Below, piece by piece: positions 19,470 to 28,229 of a DNA stretch of 64,000 nt; position 1 is the first letter of the stretch; each line of letters begins with the position of its first letter. The notes beneath the pieces are model-generated. The model was not told where the DNA came from. It did not search any database and was given only the letters and a program-made list of their open reading frames with translations. Location: positions 229,265 to 293,264 of the forward strand of contig NZ_JAILWB010000005.1 in assembly GCF_025699295.1 (NCBI RefSeq). The letters are read 5' to 3'. This DNA comes from Hydrogenophaga sp. GTDB taxonomy: Bacteria > Pseudomonadota > Gammaproteobacteria > Burkholderiales > Burkholderiaceae_C. Made by a program: the position numbers and the translations under genes.

Positions 19470-19503
19470 CCCTTCCCCCTCTGGGGGAAGTCTGGGATGG
19501 GGG
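19470..19503 (+). repeat. CTTCCCCCTCTGGGGGAAG-type repeat, copy 3
   Basis: A third copy in the same orientation as copy 1, 31 bases beyond copy 2 and just downstream of the multifunctional beta-oxidation gene. The second half reads TCTGGGATGGGGG instead of CAGGGATGGGGG. The hairpin may also serve as that gene's 3-prime end. Confidence 0.75.
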
Positions 19504-19525
19504 CACGCACACCAGAAACATCACC

Positions 19526-21925
19526 TCAGTTCCGCACCGGCTTGCCGGTGTTCAGCATCCCCAGAATCCGCTCTTGCGTCTTCGGGTGCACGATCAGCGA
19601 GCAGAAGGCCTGGCGCTCCAGCGTCATCAGATAGTCTTCGTTCACCAGCGTGCCTGGTTCAACATCGCCGCCGGTGACCACGTTGGCAATCAGGGACGCG
19701 ATGTGGAAGTCGTGCTGGCTGATGAAGCCGCCGTCGCGCATGTTGACCAGGCTGCCCAGAATGGTGGCCTTGCCGTCGCGCCCGGCCACCGGGAACAGGC
19801 GCTTGTGCGGCGCGCGGTAGCCGCCCACAAACAAGGCCTTCGCTTCGTTGATGGCCACGAACAGCAGCTCGTCCTTGTGCGGCACGATCACGTCGGAGTG
19901 CAACACGTAGCCGAGCTTGCGGGACTCCAGCGCGCTCGTGCCGACCTTGGCCATGGCGGCGGCAGTGAATCCCTCGGTAAGGAAGGGCAGCAGGTCCTTG
20001 CCGGTGGACGTCTCGGCGTTCTCGGCCGCGCGGCGCGCGATGTAGGTCAGGCCGCCGGCACCGGGCACCAGGCCCACGCCGACTTCCACCAGACCGATGT
20101 AGCTTTCCATGTGCACCACGCGGCGTGCGCTGTAGACAGCCAGTTCGCAACCACCGCCCAGCGCCAGGCCGCGCACGGCAGACACCACCGGCACGTTGGC
20201 GTAGCGCAGGCGCAGCATGGTCTGCTGCATGAAGCCCTCGGCGTCCTCGATGGCGCTCACGCCCACGGCCATGAAGGCCGGCAGCATGGCCTGCAGGTCG
20301 GCGCCGGCGCTGAAGGGTTCGTCACCCGACCAGATCACCAGGCCCTGGTAGTCCTTCTCGGCCAGGTCCACGGCAGCCATCAGGCCTTCGCAGACCTCCG
20401 GGCTGATGGCGTGCATCTTGGTCTTGATGCTGGCGATGAGCACCTGCTCGTCCAGCGTCCAGATGCGGATGGCTTCGTTCTCTTCGATCGTGCTGCCCGC
20501 GGTCTCGAACTTCGGCCCGGCTTCGCCGAGCAGCAGCTCGGGGAAGTGCTGGCGCTGGTAGACCGGCAACTGAAGCCGCCCCTGGAATTCACCCTTTCCG
20601 GGGTTCCACGAACCCTGCGCGGTGTGCACGCCACCGGCCTCGGCCACCGGCCCCTTGAACACCCACTCGGGCAGCGGCGCCTTGCTCAGTGCCTTGCCGG
20701 CATCGATGTCCTCCTGGATCATCTTCGCCACCTCGAGCCAGCCGGCTTCCTGCCAGAGCTCGAACGGACCCTGCTTCATGCCGAAGCCCCAGCGCATGGC
20801 CTGGTCGACATCGCGCGCGGTTTCGGCGATGGTGGCCAGGTGCACGGCGGCGTAGTGGAAGCTGTTGCGCAGGATGGCCCAGAGGAACTGGCCCTGCGGG
20901 CCTTCGCTGTTGCGCAGCAGCTTCAGGCGCTCGGCCGCCGGGCGCTTGAGCATGCGGCCATAGACTTCGTCGGCCTTTTGCCCGGCGGGCACGTAGTCCT
21001 CGCTGTCCAAATCGAAGCGCAGGATGTCGCGGCCGACCTTCTTGTAGAAACCGGCCTTGGTCTTCTGGCCCAGGTTCTTGAGCTCCAGCAGTTTGGCCAG
21101 CACCGGCGGCGTGCCGAAGCTGCCGTAGAACGGATCGGTCTTCTCGTTCAGGTTGTCCTGCAGCGTCTTGACCACGTGGGCCATGGTGTCCAGACCCACC
21201 ACGTCGGCGGTGCGGAAGGTGCCGCTGCTGGCGCGGCCCAGGCGCTTGCCGGTGAGGTCGTCCACCACGTCGTAGGTCAAGCCGAAGTTCTCCACCTCCT
21301 TCATCGTGGCCAGCATGCCGGCGATGCCGATGCGGTTGGCGACGAAGTTGGGCGTGTCCTTGGCGCGCACCACGCCCTTGCCCAGGCCACTGGTGACGAA
21401 GGTCTCCAGGTCGTTGAGGATCTGCGGCTCGGTGGTGGGCGTGGCAATCAACTCCACCAGCGTCATGTAGCGCGGCGGGTTGAAGAAGTGGATGCCGCAG
21501 AAGCGCGGCTTGATCGCCTCGGGCAATGCCTCGCTGAGCTTCGTGATCGACAGGCCCGAGGTATTGGACGCGACGATGGCGTGTTCGGCAATGAAGGGCG
21601 CGATCTTGCTGTACAGATCAAGCTTCCAGTCCATGCGCTCGGCGATGGCCTCGATGATCAGGTCGCAGTCCTTCAACTGGTCCATGTGCTCTTCGTAGTT
21701 GGCCTGGCCGATCAGGTCGGCATCGGCCAGCACGCCCAGCGGTGAGGGCTTGAGCTTCTTCAGGCCTTCCACCGCGCGGGTGACGATGCCGTTCTTCGGG
21801 CCTTCCTTGGCCGGCAGATCGAACAACACCACCGGCACCTTGACGTTGACCAGGTGCGCAGCGATCTGCGCGCCCATCACGCCCGCGCCGAGCACGGCGA
21901 CTTTCTTCACTTGAAATCGGTTCAT
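19526..21925 (-). CDS. fadB: 3-hydroxyacyl-CoA dehydrogenase / enoyl-CoA hydratase, bifunctional beta-oxidation enzyme
   Basis: A 799-residue fusion. The N-terminal NAD-binding domain begins KKVAVLGAGVMGAQIAAHLV; the substrate-domain block RFCGIHFFNPPRYMTLVELI follows, then the C-terminal dehydrogenase domain. The crotonase domain is C-terminal (GLVIWSGDEPFSAGADLQAML, SAVRGLALGGGCELAVYSAR). This dehydrogenase-first order is opposite to E. coli FadB and matches the FadN-like class common in beta-proteobacteria. It catalyses hydration and NAD-dependent oxidation in beta-oxidation. ATG 21925 is preceded by AAGGA at a suitable distance. In the likely ancestral operon the thiolase follows directly; here the DUF559 gene intervenes. 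Confidence 0.93.
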   Translation of the reverse strand: MNRFQVKKVAVLGAGVMGAQIAAHLVNVKVPVVLFDLPAKEGPKNGIVTRAVEGLKKLKPSPLGVLADADLIGQANYEEHMDQLKDCDLIIEAIAERMDWKLDLYSKIAPFIAEHAIVASNTSGLSITKLSEALPEAIKPRFCGIHFFNPPRYMTLVELIATPTTEPQILNDLETFVTSGLGKGVVRAKDTPNFVANRIGIAGMLATMKEVENFGLTYDVVDDLTGKRLGRASSGTFRTADVVGLDTMAHVVKTLQDNLNEKTDPFYGSFGTPPVLAKLLELKNLGQKTKAGFYKKVGRDILRFDLDSEDYVPAGQKADEVYGRMLKRPAAERLKLLRNSEGPQGQFLWAILRNSFHYAAVHLATIAETARDVDQAMRWGFGMKQGPFELWQEAGWLEVAKMIQEDIDAGKALSKAPLPEWVFKGPVAEAGGVHTAQGSWNPGKGEFQGRLQLPVYQRQHFPELLLGEAGPKFETAGSTIEENEAIRIWTLDEQVLIASIKTKMHAISPEVCEGLMAAVDLAEKDYQGLVIWSGDEPFSAGADLQAMLPAFMAVGVSAIEDAEGFMQQTMLRLRYANVPVVSAVRGLALGGGCELAVYSARRVVHMESYIGLVEVGVGLVPGAGGLTYIARRAAENAETSTGKDLLPFLTEGFTAAAMAKVGTSALESRKLGYVLHSDVIVPHKDELLFVAINEAKALFVGGYRAPHKRLFPVAGRDGKATILGSLVNMRDGGFISQHDFHIASLIANVVTGGDVEPGTLVNEDYLMTLERQAFCSLIVHPKTQERILGMLNTGKPVRN

Positions 21926-21979
21926 TGCTTGAGTTCCTTTACGCGCCATGCGACGCGTGAGAGGCAGTTGTCGAGAGAT

Positions 21980-22051
21980 ACCGCGGAACCGGCTTTGCCG
22001 GGCCGCAGGTGTCGCCCCCTTGAGGGGGTCGCGCGAAGCGCGGCGGGGGTG
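21980..22051 (-). repeat. GC-rich dispersed repeat at gene end, copy A
   Basis: On the top strand it starts ACCGCGGAACCGGCTTTGCC and ends in a GGGGGTG run that abuts the stop codon of the DUF2147 gene. It contains three nested hairpins: ACCGG-CTTTG-CCGGG, CCCCC-TTGA-GGGGG and GCGCG-AA-GCGC. Copies B (29211-29291) and C (43378-43450) lie in the same place relative to unrelated genes. It may act as a transcription terminator. Confidence 0.75.
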
Positions 22052-22492
22052 TCATTCCACCCGTATCCAGACTTGCGTTCGGTAGAACGGGCCGATGTAG
22101 CCGCGCATCTCCAGCTTCTTGCCGTCTTCGACAGGCTTGAGACGCGTCCGGTAAACCTTGCCGTTGTTCGGGTCAACGATGTCGCCACCGTCGTACACCG
22201 TCTTGTCGTCGGCGCTCTGCCTGAGGTTGCGCAGGATGGTCATGCCCAGCACGGGTTTGTCCTTGCGCTCGTCGGTGCACTTGTCGCAAACGGCGTCCTG
22301 CTTGCTGGTGGGGTCGAGCAGTTTCTCGATGGTGCCGCTGTAGACGCCGTTGGTTTCCTTGATGCGCACCAGGGACTTTTCCTTCTTCGTGTCGTCGTCG
22401 ATGGTCTTCCACAGGCCCACGGGCGACATCTGCGCGAACGCGGAGAGGGAAGCCAGCGACAGGGCAAGGGTGCTCACAACGGTCTTGATCAT
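22052..22492 (-). CDS. DUF2147 domain-containing exported protein
   Basis: A 146-residue protein with a clear Sec signal peptide (MIKTVVSTLALSLASLSAFA). The mature part carries the DUF2147 pattern: MSPVGLWKTIDDDTKKEKSLV, IEKLLDPTSKQDAVCDKC, VLGMTILRNLR, DGGDIVDPNNGKVYRTRLK and LEMRGYIGPFYRTQVWIR. It is predicted periplasmic with a small beta-barrel fold. DUF2147 proteins often occur near fatty-acid degradation genes but their role is unknown. It lies between acyl-CoA dehydrogenase and the bifunctional enzyme, and its stop codon abuts dispersed repeat copy A. Confidence 0.85.
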   Translation of the reverse strand: MIKTVVSTLALSLASLSAFAQMSPVGLWKTIDDDTKKEKSLVRIKETNGVYSGTIEKLLDPTSKQDAVCDKCTDERKDKPVLGMTILRNLRQSADDKTVYDGGDIVDPNNGKVYRTRLKPVEDGKKLEMRGYIGPFYRTQVWIRVE

Positions 22493-22536
22493 GAAAGTCT
22501 CCTGGTGGTGGTCGGTCAGGACAGGGCAGGACAGGG

Positions 22537-24333
22537 TCAGGCCAGTGCTTCGTCGGTGTCCATGAGAACCTTCGAGCCCGCGCGCGCGGTGCGCATCAGC
22601 GTGGCGGTCTCGGGGAACAGCTTGGCAAAGTAGAAGCGCGCGGTCTGCAGCTTGGCGGTGTAGAACGGGTCGGTGTTGCCGGCCGCGATCTCGCGCAACG
22701 CCACCTGCGCCATGCGGGCCCAGAAGTAGCCGAACACCAGGTGACCGGCCACGCGCAGGTAGTCCACGGCGGCGGCGCCCACCTCGTCGGCGTTCTGCAG
22801 GCCCTTGAAGCCGATTTCGGTGGTGAACTTGGTGATCTGCTCACCCAGCACCGCCAGCGGGTTGATGAACTCGGCCATCTTCTCGTTGACACCTTCTTCC
22901 ACCACCAGCGCGCCCACGAGCTTGCCGAACTTCTTCAGCGTGGCGCCATTGTTGCCCAGCACCTTGCGGCCCAGCAGGTCCAGCGCCTGGATGGTGTTGG
23001 TGCCTTCGTAGATCATGTTGATGCGGGCGTCGCGCACGTACTGCTCCATGCCCCATTCCTTGATGTAACCGTGGCCGCCGAACACCTGCTGGCACTGCGT
23101 GGCGGCGTTGTAGCCGTTGTCGGTGAGGAAAGCCTTGGTGATGGGCGTGAGCAGCGAGAGCATCTCGTCGCTGTCCTTGCGCACCTTCTCGTCCGGGTGG
23201 TGGTGCGCCTTCTCCAGCAGCACCGAGCAGAAGATGGCCAGCGCGCGGCCGCCCTCGGCATAGGCCTTGGCGGTGAGCAGCATCTTGCGCACGTCGGGGT
23301 GCACGATGATCGGATCGGCCGGCTTGTCCTTGGCCTTGGGGCCGGTGAGCGAGCGCATCTGGATACGGTCCTTGGCATAGGCCAGCGCATTCTGGTAGGC
23401 CACCTCGGTGAGGCCCAGCGACTGGTTGCCCACGCCCAGGCGGGCGGCGTTCATCATCACGAACATGGCCTGCATGCCCTTGTTGGGCTGGCCCACCATC
23501 GTGCCGATGGCGCCGTCGATGACGATCTGCGCGGTGGCGTTGCCATGGATGCCCATCTTGTGCTCCAGGCCACCGCAGTAGATGCCATTGCGCTCGCCCA
23601 CCGAGCCATCGGCCTTTGCGTGGAACTTGGGCACGATGAACAGGCTCACGCCCTTGATGCCGGGCGGCGCGTCGGCAAGACGGGCCAGCACCAGGTGGAC
23701 GATGTTCTCGGCCATGTCGTGTTCACCGGCGCTGATGAAGATCTTGTTGCCGGTGAGCTTGTAGGTGCCGTCCGGCAGGGGTTCGGCTTTGGTGCGCATG
23801 AGGCCCAGGTCGGTGCCGCAGTGCGGTTCGGTCAGGCACATGGTGCCGGTCCACTCACCACTGGTCATCTTCGGCAGGTAGGTCTTCTTCTGCTCGTCGG
23901 TGCCGTAGGTGTGCAGCGCGGCGTAGGCGCCGTGCGTGAGGCCGGGGTACATGGTCCAGGCCTGGTTGGCCGAGTTCATCATCTCGTACAGGCACTGGTT
24001 CACCACCAGCGGCAAGCCCTGGCCGCCGAACTCGGGGTCGCACGAGAGCGCGGCCCAGCCGCCGTCCACGTAGGTCTTGTAGGCTTCCTTGAAACCCTTG
24101 GGTGTGGTGACCTCGTGCGTCTTCTGGTCGAGCTTGCAGCCCTCGGTGTCGCCGCTGATGTTGAGCGGGAAGATCACCTGCGAGGCGAACTTGCCGGCCT
24201 CTTCCAGCACGGCATTGATGGTGTCGGCGTCGGTCTCGGCGTGCTGCGGGATGGCCTTGAAGTCGTCCGTGACCTTGAGCACCTCGTGCATCACGAACTG
24301 CATGTCTCGCAGGGGTGGGTTGTATACGGGCAT
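22537..24333 (-). CDS. Acyl-CoA dehydrogenase with C-terminal extension
   Basis: A 598-residue flavoprotein of the long acyl-CoA dehydrogenase class, which carries an extra C-terminal domain absent from the roughly 380-residue enzymes. FAD and substrate blocks are present: MCLTEPHCGTDLGLMRTKA, GNKIFISAGEHDMAENIVH, QVFGGHGYIKEWGMEQYVRD and INMIYEGTNTIQALDLLGRK. It catalyses the first, FAD-dependent step of beta-oxidation and passes electrons to ETF. ATG 24333 is preceded by AGGAG. It is the first enzyme gene after the TetR regulator. Confidence 0.93.
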   Translation of the reverse strand: MPVYNPPLRDMQFVMHEVLKVTDDFKAIPQHAETDADTINAVLEEAGKFASQVIFPLNISGDTEGCKLDQKTHEVTTPKGFKEAYKTYVDGGWAALSCDPEFGGQGLPLVVNQCLYEMMNSANQAWTMYPGLTHGAYAALHTYGTDEQKKTYLPKMTSGEWTGTMCLTEPHCGTDLGLMRTKAEPLPDGTYKLTGNKIFISAGEHDMAENIVHLVLARLADAPPGIKGVSLFIVPKFHAKADGSVGERNGIYCGGLEHKMGIHGNATAQIVIDGAIGTMVGQPNKGMQAMFVMMNAARLGVGNQSLGLTEVAYQNALAYAKDRIQMRSLTGPKAKDKPADPIIVHPDVRKMLLTAKAYAEGGRALAIFCSVLLEKAHHHPDEKVRKDSDEMLSLLTPITKAFLTDNGYNAATQCQQVFGGHGYIKEWGMEQYVRDARINMIYEGTNTIQALDLLGRKVLGNNGATLKKFGKLVGALVVEEGVNEKMAEFINPLAVLGEQITKFTTEIGFKGLQNADEVGAAAVDYLRVAGHLVFGYFWARMAQVALREIAAGNTDPFYTAKLQTARFYFAKLFPETATLMRTARAGSKVLMDTDEALA

Positions 24334-24373
24334 GGGGAACTCCTGTGCTGGTTTTCGAAAAGATGAAAGGGAA

Positions 24374-25075
24374 TCAGCCCGGCTGCTTGCGCGCGGGGGC
24401 CGGGGGTTTGCGGCTGCCACGGGTGGCGGGCGTCTGGCTGTAGCGCTCCACGATGCCGTCGAACGCGCGCAGCGCGCGGCGCACCGAGTCGGGGCTGCGC
24501 AGGAAGCGCGCCTCGTAATGCAGCGCCAGGATCTGGGCGTGGATTTCAAACGCCATTTGTGACGCGTCGGTGTCGGCCGCGAGGTGGCCTTCCTCGATCG
24601 CGATCTCGACCGCGCGGCGCATGGCCGTGAGCCAGGTGTTGACCGAGCTGGCCAGCGCGTCACGCACCGGCCCGGGCCGGTCATCGAACTCGACCGCACC
24701 GCTGATGTAGATGCAGCCGGAATCGATCTCGACCGAGGTGCGCTTCATCCAGTTGGCGAACAGCATGCGCAGGCGTGGCAAGCCGCGTTCCGCGTTCATG
24801 GCGGGGTAGAACACCTCGTCCTCGAAACGCGTGTGGTACTCGCGGATCACCGAGATCTGCAATTCCTCGCGCGAACCGAAATGGGCGAACACGCCCGACT
24901 TGCTCATCTGCATCACCTCGGCCAGTGCGCCGATCGACAAGCCTTCCAGGCCGATCTGCGTGGCCAGGCCCAGCGCGGCGTCGACGATGGCAGCCTTGGT
25001 CTGCTGGCCCTTCTGCAAAGGCTTGTAGTCCGTGGCGGTGGCGCGCGGGCGGCGGGCTGTGGATATCACGCTCAT
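24374..25075 (-). CDS. TetR/AcrR-family regulator of the beta-oxidation operon
   Basis: A 233-residue TetR protein. The DNA-binding domain is GLEGLSIGALAEVMQMSKSGVFAHFGSREEL in outline (residues about 42-72), and the C-terminal ligand domain is of the YjdC/TetR_C type. It lies 40 bases upstream of the acyl-CoA dehydrogenase and likely represses the fad genes and itself, with acyl-CoA as inducer; the ligand is inference. An inverted repeat suited to TetR binding lies at 25128-25139, just ahead of its start. The C terminus is basic and Pro-rich. Confidence 0.87.
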   Translation of the reverse strand: MSVISTARRPRATATDYKPLQKGQQTKAAIVDAALGLATQIGLEGLSIGALAEVMQMSKSGVFAHFGSREELQISVIREYHTRFEDEVFYPAMNAERGLPRLRMLFANWMKRTSVEIDSGCIYISGAVEFDDRPGPVRDALASSVNTWLTAMRRAVEIAIEEGHLAADTDASQMAFEIHAQILALHYEARFLRSPDSVRRALRAFDGIVERYSQTPATRGSRKPPAPARKQPG

Positions 25076-25127
25076 GCGGTCGGTCCTGCTGGATGGTGGG
25101 CGAAAAAAAGCGATCGTCCGAATAATC

Positions 25128-25139
25128 GAACGGTCGTTC
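25128..25139. promoter_or_regulatory. Probable TetR operator (GAACG-GT-CGTTC)
   Basis: A 5-base inverted repeat with a 2-base centre, 52 bases upstream of the tetR start and within an A/T-rich stretch that probably holds the promoter. The size and symmetry fit TetR-family operators seen before fatty-acid degradation operons. The cognate regulator is inferred from adjacency. Confidence 0.5.
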
Positions 25140-25235
25140 TATTTTTACCGCAAAACCCACCCACCGGGTTGGTTGGTCGCGAATTGAGCGGGCTTTGTTT
25201 AGGGGCTGCGCCCTAAATCACGCCCACACGGGTGC

Positions 25236-25928
25236 TCAGAGCCGACCGTCGGGCAACAGCAGGTTCAGGCTGTGTTCCAGGCTTTCGCCAGGGGAGCGCT
25301 TGAAGCCGCTGCGCGCGAAGCGCTGCAGGCGCCCGACGCAGAAGGAGGTAATGACCGAGGCATCGGCCTGGGCATCGACCGTGGGCGTGACCGCGCCGGC
25401 CAGCACCGAGGTTTCGCGCAGGTTCTGGCGCAATGCCGACTCGATCTTGTCGAAGAACAGGTTCATGCGCTGCTGCAGGCGCTCGTTCTCGAACACCAGC
25501 GCGTCGCCGACCATGACGCGCGCCATGCCGGGGTTCTTCTCACCGAATTGCAGCAGCAGGGTGACGAGCTTGCGCGAGCGCGCATTGGGATCGGGCTCTC
25601 GGTCGCCAAGCTGGTTGATCAGGCCGAACACCGACTGTTCGATGAACTCGATCAGGCCTTCGAACATCTGGGCCTTGCTGGCGAAGTGCCGATACAGAGC
25701 GGCTTCGCTGACCTCGAGGCGCGCGGCCAGTGCCGCAGTCGTGATGCGCTCGGCACCCGGTTGCTCCAGCATGGTGGCCAGCGCCTGCAGGATCTGCACG
25801 CGGCGTTCGCCGGGTTTGGGCCGCTTTCGTGTGATTCCATCGGTCTGGGCCGCGGCCTCGATGGCTTGCGCGGCTTCGAAGGCGGCGTCGTCCGCCGGGG
25901 ATGGAGACTCAGGGACGTTGGAAGTCAT
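25236..25928 (-). CDS. slmA: Nucleoid occlusion factor SlmA (TetR fold)
   Basis: A 230-residue protein. After a variable acidic N terminus (to about residue 35) comes RKRPKPGERRVQILQALATML, then the helix-turn-helix ITTAALAARLEVSEAALYRHFASKAQMFEGLIEFIE. SlmA binds chromosomal sites and blocks FtsZ ring formation over the nucleoid. The C-terminal half follows the SlmA pattern (NPGMARVMVGDALVFENERLQQRMNLFFDK in outline). In Burkholderiales slmA is usually near argB, as it is here (argB at 28230). Confidence 0.88.
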   Translation of the reverse strand: MTSNVPESPSPADDAAFEAAQAIEAAAQTDGITRKRPKPGERRVQILQALATMLEQPGAERITTAALAARLEVSEAALYRHFASKAQMFEGLIEFIEQSVFGLINQLGDREPDPNARSRKLVTLLLQFGEKNPGMARVMVGDALVFENERLQQRMNLFFDKIESALRQNLRETSVLAGAVTPTVDAQADASVITSFCVGRLQRFARSGFKRSPGESLEHSLNLLLPDGRL

Positions 25929-26053
25929 GGGCGAGCGGTCCGTGGGGTGTGGGCTGCCATGGCTGCGTGGCGCGGCCGGCAGGGGACTTTCACGCGGGCA
26001 TTCTCGCACAGCACGATTGCAGCATGTGCCCAGTGCACTGGCGCCATGCCGGG

Positions 26054-27547
26054 TCAGTGAGTGACCGCCTCGAAGGCCACACGCACGCGCAGCCCGCGCC
26101 CATGTGCACCGGTTTCGAGCTGCAGCTGGATGCGGTGGGCGCGCGCGATCTCGTCGGCAATGGCCAGGCCCAGGCCATTGCCTTCGCCGGCCGTTCCCGG
26201 CACCCGGTAGAAGCGCTGCAACACGCGCTCGTGCTCTTCGGGGGCGATGCCGGGGCCGTCGTCCTCGACCTCCATCCAGGCGCGCACGGCCGTGCCCTCC
26301 TTCACCGGCTCGAGGCCGCAGCGCACAGTGATGCGCCCACCCGCCGGCGTGTACTTGACGGCATTGTCCACGAGGTTGAGCAGCAGTTCGCGCAGCAGCC
26401 AGGCGTGGCCCAGGGTCTGCGCCGGCTGGGCCTCCAGGCCGAAGTCGATCTGCTTGTGCCCGGCCGCGTCCAGGTACAGCGCGAGCATGTTCTCGCACAG
26501 TTCCATCAGGTCGACGCGCTGCATCGGCTGCGTGTCGGCGCTGACCGCGTCGGCCCGCGACAGCGCGAGCAACTGGTTGGCCAGCTGGGAGGTGCGCCGC
26601 GTGGCGTCGCGCAGGCGCCGCACCTGGTCGGCGCGAAGGCCGATGAGATCGTCCCCACCCATGCCACGCGCGGCCTGGGCCCAGGCCTCGACCTGCGCCT
26701 GCAGGCCGGCCAGTGGTGTGCGCAGCTGGTGCGCGGCATCGGCGACGAAGCGGCGTTGCGCTTCGGTTTGCGCGTTGACCAGCTGGAACAGGCGGTTGAG
26801 CGAATCCACCAGTGGTCGCACTTCTCCCGGGATGCTGCCGGTGTCGATGGCGCTCAGGTCGCGCGGCGAGCGGTTCTCCACCGCCTCCTTCAGATCGATC
26901 AGCGGCCGCAGCGCGCGTGCCACGCCCCAGGTCACGACGGCGGCGGCCACCGCGAACAGCAGCAGGTTGGGCAGCAACACGCGCAGCAGCACGTTGCCGA
27001 ACCAGTGCTGGCGCGCGTCGGAGCCGTCGGCGAGCATGACGATGAGCTGGCCCATCTCCGAATTGACGCGCTGGGCGACCACCCGGTAGGTGGAGCCGCC
27101 TTCGACCACGCTGAGGAATTCGGCATCCTGCGTGGCGGGCAATATCGTGGGCAACCAGCGCTCACCCAGGATCTGGCTGCCCTGCGCATCGAACACGCCG
27201 AACGCGGCCAGCCCGCGCCGCTCCGAGAGGAACTCCTCCACCGGGGGAGCCAGCAGCATGGCCATGCCCGGGCCATCGACCAGATCGCTGTCGGTGATCA
27301 GCGGTTCATCGATGACCGAAGGGTCACGGTCCGCCAGGCTGGTGACGACGATCGAGTCGGCCAGCAGCGGCACGAGCTTGAGCAGGCGCTGGTCCTGCTG
27401 CAGAGCGGCGGTTCCGGCGGTCTGGTAGTGCACGAAGACGCTGACGGTGCCGATCACGCCCAGGGTGAACAGCAGCATGACCAGCAGCCGCCGCTGCAGG
27501 CCCCAGATCAGTCCACGTGCCGCAGCGGCTTCAGGCTGGGGTGGCAT
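26054..27547 (-). CDS. Two-component sensor histidine kinase (TctE/QseC-like)
   Basis: A 497-residue membrane kinase. TM1 is about residues 20-40, a periplasmic domain of about 145 residues follows (sensor kinase N-terminal type), and TM2 is about residues 188-210. Then come HAMP, the dimerisation helix with phospho-acceptor H273 (ADAAHQLRTPLAG), the N box LLLNLVDNAVKYTP and the ATP lid DDGPGIAPEE and GNGLGLAI. The ATG at 27547 overlaps the response-regulator gene by 17 bases; a longer frame to 27586 would overlap more. The TctDE/QseBC type senses tricarboxylates or other small signals; the signal here is unknown. Confidence 0.9.
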   Translation of the reverse strand: MPPQPEAAAARGLIWGLQRRLLVMLLFTLGVIGTVSVFVHYQTAGTAALQQDQRLLKLVPLLADSIVVTSLADRDPSVIDEPLITDSDLVDGPGMAMLLAPPVEEFLSERRGLAAFGVFDAQGSQILGERWLPTILPATQDAEFLSVVEGGSTYRVVAQRVNSEMGQLIVMLADGSDARQHWFGNVLLRVLLPNLLLFAVAAAVVTWGVARALRPLIDLKEAVENRSPRDLSAIDTGSIPGEVRPLVDSLNRLFQLVNAQTEAQRRFVADAAHQLRTPLAGLQAQVEAWAQAARGMGGDDLIGLRADQVRRLRDATRRTSQLANQLLALSRADAVSADTQPMQRVDLMELCENMLALYLDAAGHKQIDFGLEAQPAQTLGHAWLLRELLLNLVDNAVKYTPAGGRITVRCGLEPVKEGTAVRAWMEVEDDGPGIAPEEHERVLQRFYRVPGTAGEGNGLGLAIADEIARAHRIQLQLETGAHGRGLRVRVAFEAVTH

Positions 27548-28226
27548 GACCGCCCGGATCGGCCACCAGTTCGAGGCGGTAGCCAAAACCCCGGATCGCG
27601 CGCAGGCTGATGCCGGCCGGGTCGAGCTTGGCGCGCAGGCGCGAGACGTAGACCTCGATCGCGTTGGGCGTGATTTCCTTGTCCCAGCCGGTCAGCGCCT
27701 GCAGCAGCTTGTCCTTGGCGGCCGGCTTGGGCACCTGCATCAACAGGTACTCGAGCACCGTCCATTCGCGCGGCCCCAGCTCCATGGGTTGTCCGGCCAG
27801 CGTGACGCGCCGGTGCGCGGTGTCCATCTCGAGCGGGCCGAAGCCCAGCACCGCCGAGGTGGCGGCCTGCGAACGCCGCAGCAGCGCACGCAGGCGCGCC
27901 AGCAACTCGGGCAGCTCGAAGGGCTTGATCATGTAGTCGTCGGCGCCGATGTCCAGCCCCTGCACCCGGTCGTGCAGCGCATCGCGCGCTGTCAGGATCA
28001 GCACCGGCATCTCCAGCCCGCCGTTGCGCAACTGGCGTGTGAGCGAAAGCCCGTCCATGCTGGGAAGGCCGATGTCGACGATGGCGAGGTCGAAGCTGTC
28101 GCTCTCCAGCGCCTGCAGAGCGCGTTCGGCGCTGCCGACCCAGTCCACCGTGTAGCCGGCGTTGCACAGCCCCAGCTTGATGCCGCTGGCGACCATCACG
28201 TCGTCTTCGACCAGTAGCAGACGCAT
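27531..28226 (-). CDS. OmpR-family response regulator (TctD/QseB-like)
   Basis: A 231-residue two-domain regulator. The receiver has the acidic pair EDD (residues 7-9), phospho-acceptor D51 in IVDIGLPSMDG, and K101 in YMIKPFEL. The C-terminal winged helix includes LGPREWTVLEYLLMQVP and ITPNAIEVYVSRLRAKLDP. It overlaps the sensor kinase gene, so the two are a cognate pair. It begins 3 bases after argB stops and may share that transcript. Confidence 0.92.
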   Translation of the reverse strand: MRLLLVEDDVMVASGIKLGLCNAGYTVDWVGSAERALQALESDSFDLAIVDIGLPSMDGLSLTRQLRNGGLEMPVLILTARDALHDRVQGLDIGADDYMIKPFELPELLARLRALLRRSQAATSAVLGFGPLEMDTAHRRVTLAGQPMELGPREWTVLEYLLMQVPKPAAKDKLLQALTGWDKEITPNAIEVYVSRLRAKLDPAGISLRAIRGFGYRLELVADPGGHATPA

Positions 28227-28229
28227 GGA

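Noticed and set aside
18960..19525. A genuine restriction-modification or Vsr repair locus
   Set aside because: No methylase or specificity gene is near. The gene stands alone inside repeats within a metabolic operon.
19574..21745. A 723-codon open frame on the plus strand opposite the bifunctional beta-oxidation gene
   Set aside because: No domain or ribosome site; the opposite strand encodes a complete, well conserved enzyme.
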